Positions 11,641 to 25,340 of a DNA stretch of 64,000 nucleotides are shown here, in pieces. The position numbers were made by a program, and so were the translations under genes. How positions within the stretch are numbered: position 1 is the first letter of the stretch; each line of letters starts with the position of its first letter. Source of the DNA: Phoronis australis. Lineage: Eukaryota > Phoronida > Phoronidae. A model generated the notes under the pieces. That model was given only the letters and a program-made list of their open reading frames with translations. It had not been told where the DNA came from and searched no databases. The stretch is from the NCBI GenBank assembly GCA_002633005.1, contig NMRA01000003.1, positions 1,650,806-1,714,805 on the forward strand, given 5' to 3'.

Positions 11641-12161
11641 CTCGTTCCTCATAGGTCAGTTCTTGATATCATCCTTTAGTCAACTGTGCTACGTGACTCA
11701 ACACATGTTTTGTTCTTCCTCAATATTTTTCCCACCAGCCATCCTGCGTTTTTTTCTATTATCTAAGTGTTATTTTAATCCTTTGTCTCATTTAGGCCTT
11801 TCAGGCAACATTCTTTCCTATCGTATTTTACTTTTGTATTCTACTTCTTTCTAACCTTTCTTATACTTGTATTTTAATTTGTTCATTCTGATCTTTCTTA
11901 TTTTTTTATTGTATCTTAAATTGTGTCATAGTTGAGGGATTGCAAAAATATCGTAGAAAAGTAAAATACGTGACTGTGCAATTCAAGTAGCACGGTTGAC
12001 TTTGTACCGAACGGTTGGTGCATAACGAAGTTAGAACAGTGCTAATAATAGAAGTGGGTGAAAAGGAAAATAATCCCCAGGAGTTAAATTTTATGTTGCA
12101 GCCTGGTTGTTGATTACTACCTGCTCGATATAGAACATGCATGTATCTTGTCTCTTCAAAG

Positions 12162-12266
12162 GTCGTCGTAAGAACAGTGGGGACTCTAGCGATGGCAGTC
12201 TACAACTGTTGCGTGGCGATAAGAGACGGTCGGACAGAGACAAGAAAGGAACCTTTGATGTCCAGG
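12162..12266 (+). CDS. ANKFN1: ANKFN1-like exon: basic RRKNSGDSSDGS segment
   Basis: The exon takes two bases to complete Gly, then 34 codons, and leaves one base at the donor G|GTAGTT (a weak donor). The product begins RRKNSGDSSDGSLQLLRGDK and ends DRDKKGTFDVQ. It is highly charged and hydrophilic, with a basic RRKNS motif of the kind recognised by basophilic Ser/Thr kinases. No domain is visible; it sits immediately N-terminal to the first ankyrin repeat. The leftover G joins CT of exon 13419 to give Ala. Confidence 0.88.
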
Positions 12267-13418
12267 GTAGTTATCACCAAATAGTTGCCTCTAGTGTTAT
12301 AGTTAGCCTAGATAACATCAGTCTTAAATTGGCTTTAACAGTGTATTAACATCGTGTTACTGCGGTTATTTTTACATTTTGAAAAGAAAGTATGAATAAC
12401 CACAGTAACACGAAGTTTTACCGTACCTTTAAAGCAGGTTTAGCTGTACTCACCTGAAGATGCCTTATGTTGTAGCAAATAAAGTGAAATTTCGTGTTTT
12501 ACAATGAATTTCTTCATTTTTTAGGTTGTTGGATTATGTTTTTATATGCTACGAGAATATTTATTGACAGACTGTGTAGTAATTCATGGAATCATAGAAC
12601 TGCAACTTTTGTTCACACGACTCCCTTTTTAGTTGGAAAATGCAACTTTTTCTTCACGCTTTCAAAATTTTTACGTCCACAGGCATTGTTTTCATATTGA
12701 TTTACCCAATCTGCACAAATGCGCTAGTTTGACTGAAAACGCAGGTTTTTCTCTGTGTTTTCAAATTTTTATCTGTTTATGTGAATACTTTAATTAAATG
12801 ATATCTACATTTTACAAAAGTTTTGCCTGTACTCAGGATTTCAGTGAATGTGGCGTTTTCAAAAAATCCTTGGCAAAAGTTTGTTTTTTGTTTGTAGAAA
12901 TCTGTTAATATGTATGGACAAAAGCCTTGTCCATTAAGAAAAAGTTGCATTTTCAAATGGAAATGGAGTCGTGTGGACAGGACTTCAATTTACATTTCAG
13001 TTCAAAATTTCTCCATGTCACTTGTGCATCTAAAATGTTAAATGTCGTGGGTTTGATCCTAAGTGATTACTTTTCACCTTCAACACATTTTATTCCATTA
13101 CTTCTAAATATGGAAAGGTCGGGTTCTAGAGTAAAACATGATGTCGGCAATCGGCCAAGTCTTCAATGACAATGACGGTTTAGTCCATATCAAATGTCAG
13201 ACAAAATGACTCGATATTCGCCATCCTAATGACTAAACATAGTGTTGCGTAGTTTATATGGTTGAAACGCTATGCTACGTAATGACAAGTTCATTACGCG
13301 CCATTTTCTATACAAGCCGAATTACAGGAAAGCGGTGTTTTGCTGCTTATTTTCGGCATTGTATCCTATTTGTGTACACTGTATTCATCTATTGTATTGG
13401 GTGCCTGTGTCCTTACAG
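12267..13418 (+). other. ANKFN1: Intron (1152 bp)
   Basis: AT-rich sequence with the foldback at 12347-12416 and short T-rich repeats around the phrase TTGCATTTTC/GTTTTCAAA (about 12600-12960). No other feature seen. The acceptor is TGTCCTTACAG at 13408-13418. Confidence 0.85.
12347..12416. repeat. Small foldback (18-bp arms)
   Basis: CGTGTTACTGCGGTTATT near 12352 is mirrored by AATAACCACAGTAACACG near 12394 with one mismatch (a G:T-compatible position). The loop is about 25 nt. It lies in the short intron 12267-13418; function unknown. Confidence 0.6.
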
Positions 13419-13497
13419 CTCTGTTCAATGCTGTAGAACACCAGGACATGGACCTCGCTAACTCCATATTAAACACCGAAAACTTGGATGTCAACAG
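13419..13497 (+). CDS. ANKFN1: ANKFN1-like exon: first ankyrin repeat
   Basis: Two bases complete Ala, then 25 codons read LFNAVEHQDMDLANSILNTE followed by NLDVN, and two bases (AG) remain. This is the helix pair of an ankyrin repeat: the pattern L-F-x-A-V-E-x-x-D-x-x-x-A-x-x-I-L is that of ankyrin repeat 1 in the ANKFN1 family. The leftover AG joins C of exon 49638 to give Ser, so the protein continues VNSMNNEDLTPLDVA, the expected loop and start of repeat 2. The AG could instead be joined elsewhere, but no better acceptor was found. The donor is GTAAGC. Confidence 0.92.
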
Positions 13498-16376
13498 GTA
13501 AGCTTCATGGTATTTATACACTCTGCTGGCTGTCATGTGGTGCCAATGACTTATAGATGTTACCATGGTGTGCTGCCAGGCAATGGTAAACGCTTATCAG
13601 TTTTGTGGGTAACGTTTGAAATTCAGTTATTATTAATCTATTGTAATCCGTGTTACAAAACTGATAAATGGATAGATACCATACAGATACATCGTAGTCG
13701 TAAGACGATATAAAAACATCAAGAACTTTACGTTTTGGAACTTGTCACTCTTTATTAGTCGGGCTATTGACAAAATTTGAAAGCCGTCACTCTAGATAAC
13801 AAAAGTCATTAACATTCGTTTAAGGTCTCTTTAAAGGTGTTTGTCTATTCTTTTTACATCTTTATACAGAAAGTATTTCGCCAATCAATTTTATTTGTTC
13901 TTCTGATGTATGACTTTAATGACTAATCTGAATGTTGTCAGTGAATTAATCTCAATACAACCTTTTCCTGCCTAGTTTCTATCATAATTCCAATTTTTGG
14001 CTGGTGGTCTGTTGCTGAAGTATAAATTAGTTTTGAAATTCTATCTTCTGCCAATAGATGGAGGTTGATTACAGCATGTTGTACCTAATGGGTGAACAGC
14101 ACAGTGTTTCATATTTTGTCACTGCACACTTATCGAGAAGGGTACATTGACCCTGATGCCGTGCACTTCTTTTCACATTTTAAAAGCAAAACATACATCA
14201 CGTAAACCTGTTTTCAGGCCAGTTATCAACGAAGAAATGTGAGGACATCTGTTTTTAGATATATTTATTTGATTAGGCTTACACCAAGTCTACAGTGTGG
14301 ATGGTTAATGGCAAAGTCTCTCCTTCTAGATCAGCACAGTCGATACAGACAGTGTGATGCACACATGCCACCTTCTCCAGCAAATTTTCATTTGTTGTAT
14401 TGGAAAACTTTTTCAAAGTAATATGAAAACTTGACATTTATTCCTGGCCTTTCTGCTGACTGTTGCGGTGATTGCATTTTGCAGATTCATTGCTGGAGTC
14501 ATGTCTTGGTAAGAAATAGCTAAGTTACTTCACTTTTTGTAGTCACTTAACATTCTTTGGTCATCCACTGATAGTTATGTGTGTGTCTTCTATTTCTGTC
14601 TCTTTTATGGTCTGTTTATCACCAGTTTCTAGCCAGGCAAGTCTTAGTACCTACATGTCATCTGTATTGTTTATGCCTGGTAGTAATGCCAACATGCTCA
14701 GTTCCTCTGGAGTATTGGTGGTAACAAGTTTAACTTGCATTGTGGCTGCAATTATGATATCAACCAAGCCTGATATCAACTTGCCATAGTAGATTACTGC
14801 TGGGACATTATTACACGAAAAGAATTTGCAAATACAGTGAAACTGCCATTAGCCATAAATGGCTAAACTTAATTTGAGTTTCTTGGGTGAACTTCCCCTG
14901 TAATGCTCATTTTAGTTTGGGCGCCCTGCCCTTCAGACAAGTCCGATAAAATTTCTCTGTCCTGGGTTGAATCAAACTTATGCACGTTATACTGTAGAAC
15001 AGCTTAATTCTATCTTTGTCGTAGTCTAACAGTTCGTTACACACATTGTTTTGATGAGTCCGTTTATGAAAGGCATAGCACAGCGGCATCTATTGCAGCA
15101 TAAGCTTTCTACAGCTCAAATCTCTGTCAATATTCCGTCGTTGATTCACCTGATTGTCTTTCTTACTTCGTCTCAAAATTGTTCTTGTAGCCTCTGGCAT
15201 CAACGCTATGTCTACAACTTGATTGTTCTTGACGTTTCCTGATCTTATGGAAATTTTAATTTCCTGTCCTCAAATGTTTACTGGGTGCTGTTTTGCACTT
15301 GTATGAGATGATACTTTTGTCAGGGGATTCAACCAGAGGAAATTAAGGAACATGCTTATTTACTGCTGTTTCTAAAGCCTGGCTTTACACCTAGGTGTAA
15401 CCTCAATACTTCCTTACAGCTTCTGTTTTGTAAAAAGTACTGATCAACTCGTTGTCCTAAACAAATATGTCTACGGCATGTCACATATATTTGAAGGAAG
15501 GGCTGTTACAAAGGTATACATATTCATTTGCCAAAGCTCACCTGAAACCTGTAATAAGAACGCTTAGTGGTCAGTTATAATTTTGAATATTTTATCTGGA
15601 TTTCTTTTGATTTCTGTTTATTAATTTATTTAAATTTTTGAACTCTTTGAGAACACTTTTGATGTCTAATAGTTGAACCATATGGTTTCCTTTATTGTTT
15701 GAATGAGGCGCAGGGCCCACACCCTTTGAAATTAGCTGACTATTAATCAATGAGCATGTTATTGGTATTCCCATGGGCATTCTAGTTTGTTATAATTAGC
15801 CCGTTTTCAGAGGTACTCTAGCTGCGTCATGTGATTGTAACAGCCACGTCATGATGCCATACGTGATAGTTGAGGAATCCAATATCTGTTTTTGATGATA
15901 AAATACTATGCTATAGTTTATCCCTTATCGCTGACGTCAATAAGCAGCCTGAAGCCGGAATGGAACAAATATGTTTGCTTGTCATTCTCTTTTTTGATAT
16001 CTAATGACATCCTTCATTTCTCATTTAATTTCTTATGAAAAGACTTGGCTTTTTTGTAATAATTGTTGTTTTGTTTGTTTGCTTGTTTGTTTGTTTGTAC
16101 AATACAGACTGCCTTTCTTGACTGACTGCCATTATATTGCCCCTCAGTAATTCTAATCGCATGTTTTTAGAAGTTCTCCAACATTATATGGCGCTGTGTT
16201 GTTTTGACGAAGTTTTCTAAAACTTCATTTGCCAATACTTCTCATATATTTCACTTGCATTATCTGGTTTTCTCTACAATTTGTCGTTCTCAAGTTATTC
16301 AAGATTTGCTGATTCTTGACTGATAAGTGTGGGTGATTAATCATTGGTTGTACAACCTTAATCAAAGTAATTTTAG

Positions 16377-16545
16377 TCCATATTTGTTTACCATCATCCC
16401 ATGCTGTCATCATTATTACCATATTTGTTTACCATCATTCCGTGACGTCATTGTTTCTACGTTTGTTTACTGTAATCCACATTTGCTTATCATCATCGTA
16501 TGATGCCATTGCTTCCATATTTGTTTACTGTGACATCATCATTGT
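16377..16545. repeat. Degenerate ~38-41-bp tandem repeat
   Basis: Five diverged units share ATTTGTTTACCATCAT-like and TGACGTCATT-like words. The unit word TTTGTTTA starts at 16383, 16424, 16462, 16482 (a half-spaced unit) and 16520. A (TTTG)n run lies nearby at about 16065-16098. Confidence 0.7.
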
Positions 16546-16959
16546 TTTCCTCATCTTCTTTGCATCTGTATTTGTTCTTTGTGTCCAGTGTCTTTCATTG
16601 TCTGTGTATACTGCATGAGACCCATGTTGGTACACAGGTGACGTCTTTGTATCATATGGCATTGCAATCAACGTCATTGAAATCATTTTTGTTGTTGGCA
16701 CACAGTTTTCATCTTGATGAGTATCTACAGTCTCGTCAATGGCATCAGGGTAGCTGAGGTGTCAGTGGTCATGTTAACAGTGTCGTCATACTCAACATTG
16801 TCACGGGCAACATTCTCAGTGTCACCATCCGTTCTTTCATTTCCTATTGGGAAAATTCTTTTATTACATATGCTTCAATATCTGCCCAGTTCCTTGATGG
16901 ACTGATTTTCGTGAAATTTGTCAAATGCTTTTCTATTTTTGAGGCAACGACACCTTCCC

Positions 16960-17240
16960 ATTTTCAGACGAATTCTCCGTAATCTGCATCCCCTATTGGC
17001 CATTTTTAATATTTTCTTTCTTTTTTGGCACCTGCTTCTCTTTCCATCAAACCATTTGAAGGATTAAGATAGTTCTCAGATGCGTTCCTATTGAGATAAG
17101 CTCAGCTGACTTCAAACTACTATGATGCTCTCCGGAGGCACTTTCCATTGTGTAAGTCTCCTTGATGGTCTGCCATAAAATTTGGCACATAGGTTTCTAC
17201 TATGCCCTTACTAGTGGTCATTATTATTATTTTTGCATCT
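16960..17240 (+). repeat. CCCCTAGTGGC-core repeat units
   Basis: Units are centred near 16990 (GCATCCCCTATTGGCCATTT) and 17208 (CCCTTACTAGTGGTCATTAT), with the family's usual following text (TTTTTGCATCTATTTGGAG). Diverged from the other clusters. Confidence 0.5.
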
Positions 17241-20200
17241 ATTTGGAGACATAGTATGTTTTGAAAGTTTGTTAATAATAGCATATTTAAATAGTTCTTT
17301 AAAAGCACTCACAATCAGGTTTTTTGAATTTGAATTTTGAAAATTGGATAAGAAATATAACTTTAACAACATAAAATGTTTGTTTCATGTTGCAATACTA
17401 TATTCCTCATTAATTCTGCTGGGTGTGTAACATAATTGGGTCAATTACAAAACCACCAGGCAGCAGTTGGATTTTGAGGTAAGCCATTACACGATTCTTG
17501 GCATGCCCTTCTATGTAATACCCATTGCATTCAGATTCTGACTCAAGGATGATATAGAGCAGTCTATGTGGCAAATAGGGCAAATTTGAAAAACCAACCT
17601 GGCATGTACCTAGCTGTGCCTCTTATTTCATGCAGATCTCAACTTTACCCAGTTTTCTGTTGTGGGAAGCGGAGACAGCAATGCGAGACTGAGGTGGACT
17701 TCCTCTTTGGATTTGTTTGGCTCATGTTACAGACAAACCTAATGCCTGACTGAACTAAAACATATCTACCTCTATTCATGTTTGTGTTGGGTGTATCTCT
17801 CTTTGTTGCAAAAACATTCGAACTTTGTTTTTGAAGCATCAAAATTGATCCATAAGTAATAAAGTTCTAACTTGTGCTGATGAGCATCAAAAGTGAGCCA
17901 TTTGGTGCACTGTCACAAAACACAAGACCCATAAACAGTAACATGACTGCCACAGCATATTTGATACTGCCTCTGTGGAATCATAGGAGGATAACCCCAG
18001 CATTGATAACTTGTCTGGTGATCAATCATTTTTCGTGTACATGAAAGTTTTAATATTTCGCCTAATGTATACTGATGTATTCTCCATATTTTCCATGTTC
18101 TGACCAGGCGTGATTACGTAACAGCTCCTAAGCAGGCTGTTTGGAACCTAATTGTTTCTGAAAGAAGTTCATAATTGGGGGCTTTCTTGGTGGGCGCTTA
18201 TTCTGAAATTGCAGGTACACTGTTATTTCAAGCGCTTTGTGATTGGGACGTTAAAACATTGCTCATAGTCAAGTATGACCTGCTTGTTTTAAGACTGCGA
18301 TTGACTTCTGCAACGTAGGACCTGCATGCTGTGTGAGAGCTAGTAAGAAACAGCCCATGGTTTCATGGAGAACTGAGAAGAAACTCCTATGTTGCGGGTA
18401 ATAAGTTGTGAAAGCAAGAACTGACCCGTGATCATTTGGTGTTGTTGCATCGGATACTCAAATCACCACGACCACTCAGGTCACATGTTGGTTGAGTGAA
18501 ATGTTGTCATGAGTCCTGCAATCTTACTGTTGGTTTGCTAGCTTTTTCATTCTTACGTAATTTTTACAGGTGTTTGGTAAACATCTGTGAAATCAGTGAA
18601 AGCCGCTATTAGCTGATGTCAACAACTTTCTTCACAGGTGTATATTCGCTTCCAAAGCAACGTCATTGCATTTTAATCATTTGCTTTAAATGAAATTGGG
18701 TGCAATGAGTCACCTGCTATTCTCCTGGAGGCCATATCTACGCGTCAGCAGGTGAAATTGACCTGTTGTGATAGATGAACTTCTCGTTCCTGGTCGGAAG
18801 CAATGAACTGTCAGTTCTTCTCGTGACAATATCTTATTTGTTAACTATGCAAGGAACTAGATGAGACTGATTTTTTAATTGTAAAGTTGTTTTTTGACAT
18901 AAGGTGTTGGCAAAACAGAGGAGTTGATGGGAAAGCGTTGGTTTCTTGTCCAGATGAAAGGTTTTCAGATACAGATATGTCCATCCGGTGTATTGTTAAT
19001 CGTTCTTGCCTATAGTAAATTTGTCAATGGGCTGGCAACTACAATTCACCAGTGCCGGAACGTTGTCGATGAAATTAAATACTAGCTTTATGCTGTCATA
19101 AAGTAGATGGATCTTTACCAAAGATGCGACTTGTGCATAAATCTTTTAAAGTATGAAGTTGACCTTAGAATAAACTGTTAAAATAGACAAATCTTTACGT
19201 CGCTGGTGGCAATTAAATCTTTTTTGTCATATTCCTCCTGTAGGAATTTCACCTTTCACGTATCTGTTGCAACCAATCAGAAAACTCAGATTTGGCTGAC
19301 CCAATTATTGTGAAATTAAGGTATTTGTGACCTACTTAGGTAATTCATTCATAACAAGGCGACTCGACTTTGGAATGTCCAACTACCCCCAGCTGTCTCT
19401 GAAAGAGCTAAAACTGACCCGTGAAAAATACCCCTATGTTAAACAGTCATTTAAAACTTTGTTAGAGAAACCTGTTTTTAGTATAAATTAGCTTTAAGTA
19501 CATATGGTGCAACATTTCATGGTAACCGGACACTTTTGTAACTGGCTTTTGTCCTGTGACTGAAAGCCCCTACTTGCTGTCTTCAAAGGACATCTTTACC
19601 CAAAGAGGCGTTTAACACTATATAAAAGTTTAATGGAATTTACTTAAAATTCGCTAGCCAGTGGTTGCTTTTGAATTCACATTAACAGCTTATAGAGCAT
19701 GCAAATAGCTATCCGGTCTACCCAGGCCTATCACTTTGATTTCTTACGGACAAAACTGAACGAATTATTGTCTCCCTGGACATTCTATCATGTACAAAAT
19801 GGATGATATTTAAACAGTAAAGCTGTTAGAGGATTAATCAGAGACAGACTATTAGAACAATAATTGATGATAATGGTACAAGATACAGTAGCCCTTGGGT
19901 CATTTTGATGGACAAATAGTAGTCATGTCCCATGATCGTAAGAGAATTCTTAGTTACAAGTGGGCATCAGCTTCCAAACTTTTCATCTGTACAGTTTTCT
20001 CCTCTAATCATTTCAAGTTTGGATTGTATCAAGAAAACCTGGCGTTACCTATCTTCTGAATGCATTACTTATATCTGAAGACTAATTGGATTCTATGAGT
20101 TGCAGTCACTTACCTTCACACCATCATCTGTCCTTAGCTTCTTTCAGGCAAAACACTGAAATTGTATAGGACAGCTTGGAACATGTGAGCGGACTCGGGT

Positions 20201-22861
20201 AAATGTGACTAAGTTTGCTACTCCGTCTGTTGGTGAAAATACTGTTTTACTGCCAAGCACCAACTACACTGTCCATTTTTATTTGAAAACATCTGCCGTC
20301 TTTTCTCAATTGGTGAGAATTTTTTCCATGAGTGCATGACAACATATGAGTGGCAATTAGTATTTTTTCTTTAACTTTCTCCCAAATTTATGGAAATGAG
20401 GACGTCATGACATGTCTCTCGGTGTGTCCAGGTGTTATTGGTGTTTACTTACCTTTCTGTACAAAATAACAACATCGACAACACACAGTAATTTAATGCC
20501 TTTATTGCTGAAGTTTGTCATGTTTACTAAAACACGCACAAACTTCGTTAGTAATGACAGTCTCTCTGCATCAGTAGCACACGTCCTCTCTTTACAGTGG
20601 CGTCCTTGTGGTGTGTGAGTGCATATTTGCGTGCAAAAATATTTACTGCTGTTCATTAACAGACACAGATTAAAAACTTAATAGCTGGTTACATGCAAAA
20701 GTCTATGCAGCTAAAGCCACATGAAACACAACCTTCAAAACCTCTGTTCGGTGTTTGGAATACATTTATTTGTTTCCAACGGCTCTACCATAGACAAGTG
20801 GAGTTTGTTGATTGTTTTAAAGCTAGCTATGTTGACATTTTATAGTTTTCAAGTTGAACTCCCATCTAATTAGCTCTGTAAGTGACTGAGAATTATGGGA
20901 AATATAATGTAATGCTGAATAATAATCATAGGTAGTGAAAATGAAGTAATGAAGGTGGCGATACGGTAAAATATCGAAATCTCGCCTATTCTGGACAAAA
21001 ATAATTGCCAAAATTGCCCATGTTTAATTTTGAAAACATTTACTAGTAGAACCCCTGGATTGATTTGTGCAAGTCTGACTTAGCTGTAGTTTAGGTATGG
21101 TTTTATTGGATAACCTGTCACTGTGTAACATGAAAGAACGAAGTTAGATGAAAAAGTTTTTAAAGCCTGAGATCCCAAGTCCATCTGACAGCCGGGGTTT
21201 CCTTGTTCATGTTCTCCATCTTCAGTTACGATTTATAACTTGAATCTTTCAACATGACATCCAGTTTTAAGATGGGCTACCTGTATGTTAAACTAAGGTA
21301 TACAGAACACTTTTTTCTACTCCTTTTCACTGACAGGAGTCCAGTATGCTTGTAGAAATGCTGGCACTGGTATCTGATTCAAAGCATCCCACTATTTATT
21401 TTACCTTTTGTTACTACTCCCAGCTTCAAAACCTGACAGCATTGAGAACATGGTGTTGCTACCTATTGTCTCTGCTTTTGTTAAAATTGTCACATAGACA
21501 ATTGTCTGTCACTTGTTGAGCCTTGCCTGACTGGTCACTATGGTTGTCACCTGTGACAATGTTGGTACAACCCTTTGTTCATTTATTTGCACCTGATTTC
21601 TTAAGTGCTGTGACCTTTCCTAGCTTCATTAATACAAATTTGTTCAGATAAAACTACTTGATCTAACAGGATAGAACTTGTTAGTTCACAGGTCTACTGT
21701 ATGGTCATTGCTTTTTAACCATGATTTATTGGCCAAAGTGTCTGTTAATTCTTCTCTGCTGTCAACTAAATGAGGCCAAGCCCTGCTAAATTGTGTTCTA
21801 AGTCTGTCCTAGTATTTCCGTTTTAGAGGCATTTCGCTGTTAATTCTGCATTGTAAGCCATATTTAGCCTTCCTCTGAGTGTACACTCGCAAAACTCTTA
21901 TGTGGATGTGAGCTTATGCTGAGCGGGGGCATTGCCTTCCGCACTTCACTTACACCAATCTAAAAATATTGGGCGCCAAGATGGATTTGGTTTATCACTG
22001 TTTTGTTATTTTCAAGTAAATGAGAAATATGTGTATAAACTATATATAAACAATCTCACTGACTTTGAGTGTAAAATATTCACTAAACGTAACAGATAAT
22101 GTGCAAAATGCCACTCTGTAGAAAATTATCTGTGGAAGTAAAATCAAAAAGGTGCAGTTTGTCAAGTGTGGATGACGTGATGTGTCACTGGGTGAAGGTG
22201 ATCAAGATCATCCTGTTTGAGTGTGACAATGTGTCTAGTGTTGCATCATTGCACAATGAGGTCATCGCCATGACAGCACGATTATCTAGTTTACACTTAA
22301 AAATTGGGCTTCATCATTTTTCCTTGTACGGGAATGTGCTAATCTCTATCGATGGTGTTCTAATTGCTGTCAACATGCTGTGTATACTTGGTCATTTTTG
22401 ATATTGATTTTTTTCTGTCGTAATGCCTTGTTGAACAATATACCTGTCAACATTTGATGTTGGTCAGAAAAGTCAAGGTATTGTGGCGACGGTTTTGCAG
22501 CTTCCGGCGTAGACTAATTTTTTTCAACACTAACAACAATACGTTGGAATTTTTTGCTTAGACATGATTTGTCAGATTTGTATTGTTTTGTGTTCAGTGT
22601 TTACATTTGAAGGTGAAATTTTAAAAAGATATGTTTCATACTAAGAAGTGCAAAATCCAACTGGATATTTGAAGCTGCATTTTGACCTATTTGGTTATGA
22701 CTTTAAACATAGTTTGAGTTCTTAATAGAAGATCCAAAATCAGCAGCTGATCTGTAATCACAGGAAATACTCATTGTATTGTCACTAATGGCTGACCTAT
22801 TTTTGAATGGAATTCCATGCGCGCCATTTTTGAATTTCAAGGTTGGCCAGCCACAATAAAA

Positions 22862-23090
22862 GAGGAGGCAGTGTGGCCTAGTATCATAGGTATCCGCTTT
22901 CTTTACTCGAATTCATGGGTTTGAGTCCCGCTGGGTCACACTGCTAAACCCTTGAGTCAGGTTTCTAGCTCCTCAGCACATTAATAAAGCAAAAAATGGT
23001 TGCAGGTGATCAGTACAATAGGATTACTTGCACAGCCTGCTCACGTCTGCTACAATGTGTATCAGACCACCTGCAATTATTTTTATACAA
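22862..23090 (+). mobile_element. tRNA-derived SINE, copy 2, with 11-bp target-site duplication
   Basis: Same family as 4093-4339. It has the GTGTGGCCTAG head, a B-box-like GGTTTGAGTCCCGCTGGGTC, the body CTTGAGTCAGGTTTCTAGCT, and the end ATCAGACCACCTGCAATTAT. It is flanked by the perfect direct repeat CCACAATAAAA at 22851-22861 and 23091-23101. Several substitutions and a short deletion relative to copy 1 show the copies are not recent. Confidence 0.88.
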
Positions 23091-23904
23091 CCACAATAAA
23101 ATCAACAATTTTATGTGTTTCTTGACTTTTTGAGGGTCTTCTCGGTAACAGAGCCCTGTCATGGCAAGGAAAATTTTGTTGATTTTGCAAGTCTTTAGAG
23201 TAAAAGGTCGAACTGGACTAAGCTAAATGTTGTAGGTCTACTTAATATCCCACTCAAATTATTACACAATTTTAGATTTTCATTTTACGACACATAGTCA
23301 CAACGCTTTTAACTGATATGGTTTCATCGATGTGCTGTTTTTTCCCACTGTTTCAAAATTATTTATGAATCAGACATATGCAAATTAACACTAAAAGGAT
23401 GGCTGTTTTCATACCCGAATAGTGACATACACTGAAGGAATCTAACCAATTGGTCTTAAAATTTTCTTGGCCAATTTGATATCAATTAGTTTCTACCGTG
23501 AAAACATCAAAACAATTCACATTTTGCGTGCGTGTAATTTGTAGAAGCCCAATCTTGGAAGGGCAGTCAACCCTATTAAAATCAATGCCAGTGTGATTGA
23601 TTTTTTATAGCCAATGCTTGTAATTGGACTGTTTGGAAGTGAGATTCATTTTTAGCGCAATATAAAAATTTTGAGACAGCTCTGTAGCAATCTAATTTGT
23701 ACAGACTATTATATGTTTTAGGTGCATGAGTCTGGAGAAAATGTTAATGTTTTTTGAACTTTTTGATGTGATGCTAGTGTAAAAAGGCGGCATAGCTACA
23801 CTTTTTGTCAATGTGGACTATTGCAGCTACCCCTTTGGTAAAATTGTCTCCTTGTTCCTTACATGAAGGTGATCACAGCACCCCCAGAAACAATTGAGAT
23901 GAGT

Positions 23905-25008
23905 TCTTATTCACTACCAGGGATGCCCACGGTCACTTCATTCATTACTTGGAGTGTCCACATGTTTCATTCACTACCTAGGATGTCCACATGTTTCATT
24001 CACTACCTAGGATGCCCACATGTTTCATTCACTACCTGGGATCCCCACATGTTTCATTCACTTCATGGAGTGCCCACATGTTTCATTCACTACCTGGGAT
24101 GTCCACATATTCCATTCACTACCTGAGATGTCCTCATATTTCATGCAATACCTGGATGCCCACATGTTTCATTCACTACCTGGGATGCCCACATATTCCA
24201 TTCACTACCTGAGATGTCCACATATTTCATGCAATACCTGGATGCCCACATGTTTCATTCACTACCTGGGATGCCCACATATTCCATTCACTACCTGAGA
24301 TGTCCACATATTTCATGCAATACCTGGATGCCCACATGTTTCATTCACTACCTGGGATGCCCACATATTCCATTCACTACCTGAGATGTCCACATATTTC
24401 ATGCAATACCTGGATGCCCACATGTTTCATTCACTACCTGGGATGCCCACATATTCCATTCACTACCTGAGATGTCCACATATTTCATGCAATACCTGGA
24501 TGCCCACATGTTTCATTCACTACCTGGGATGCCCACATATTCCATTCACTACCTGAGATGTCCACATATTTCATGCAATACCTGGATGCCCACATGTTTC
24601 ATTCACTACCTGGGATGCCCACATATTCCATTCACTACCTGAGATGTCCACATATTTCATGCAATACCTGGATGCCCACATGTTTCATTCACTACCTGGG
24701 ATGCCCACATATTCCATTCACTACCTGAGATGTCCACATATTTCATGCAATACCTGGATGCCCACATGTTTCATTCACTACCTGGGATGCCCACATATTC
24801 CATTCACTACCTGAGATGTCCACATATTTCATGCAATACCTGGGATGCCCACATATTTCATTCACTTCCTGGGATGCCCATCTATTTCATTCACTACCTG
24901 GGATGCCCATCAATTTCATTCACTACCTGGGATGTCCACATATTTCGTTCACTACCTGAGAAGCTCACATATTTCATTCACTACCTGGGATGCCCACATA
25001 CTTTATTC
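23905..25008 (+). repeat. 28/29-bp minisatellite with 86-bp higher-order unit
   Basis: Monomers of 28-29 bp of the form CACATGTTTCATTCACTACC + TGGGATGCC fill the interval. From 24104 three monomer types alternate regularly as an 86-bp unit (29+28+29 bp). The start word CACATATTCC occurs at 24104, 24190, 24276, 24362, 24448, 24534, 24620, 24706 and 24792, so eight full units are almost identical. The flanks (23905-24103 and 24878-25008) hold single, more diverged monomers. Open frames here come from the repeat, break at TGA in every pass and are not a gene. Confidence 0.93.
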
Positions 25009-25340
25009 AAGGACATATACAATTCTCTTTACTACTGCCTAGGGACAATTTGGGTAGCTGTAGGTGTTATAGTGTGTTTAGAATGTAACGCAATTTCAAT
25101 ATTATAGCCCAAGCTGCATGTGCCCCAACCAACTGTAGGCCTGTTTTGCTTTCAACCCTCAAACATTTAATTAGATGGTTGAGATTAGAGTTGCATAATG
25201 TATTGAGGCTTTCTTGCTGAAGTTGGTGACATTAGTGTATCCACTTCGTATTTCCTGAAGTTTCACCGATTACATCATGGCTCTTGTGCGATATGAGGCA
25301 GGGATAACTTCAGGAGCAAGACCCAAGTCATTTAAGCAAG

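Larger units (their letters stand above)
4852..12161 (+). other. ANKFN1: Intron (7310 bp), transposon-rich
   Basis: The donor is GTAAGC and the acceptor TGTCTCTTCAAAG. Most of the intron is mobile DNA: a dispersed repeat at 5639-5905, a TTAA-flanked element at 6247-8210, a tRNA-like relic at 8227-8303, a TA-flanked element at 8833-11201, and a repeat/foldback block at 11216-11640. Between them I see no gene. Confidence 0.75.

Noticed and set aside
16377-16545. CRISPR-like array of repeated words
   Set aside because: Units are degenerate, unevenly spaced and in an animal intron; it is a plain tandem repeat.
22041-22401. TATATATAAA followed by a 100-codon frame (MCKMPLCRKLSVEV...) resembling another alternative first exon
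   Set aside because: The plausible donors (AAG|GTGATC, TGG|GTGAAG) leave phase 0, but exon 49638 needs phase 2. The only phase-2 option (AAAAAG|GTGCAG) is weak. Not enough to call.
23863-25107. Several overlapping frames with repeated MFHSLPGMPT-like peptides
   Set aside because: They are translations of the 28/29-bp minisatellite. The 86-bp unit is not a multiple of three and brings a TGA into every frame.
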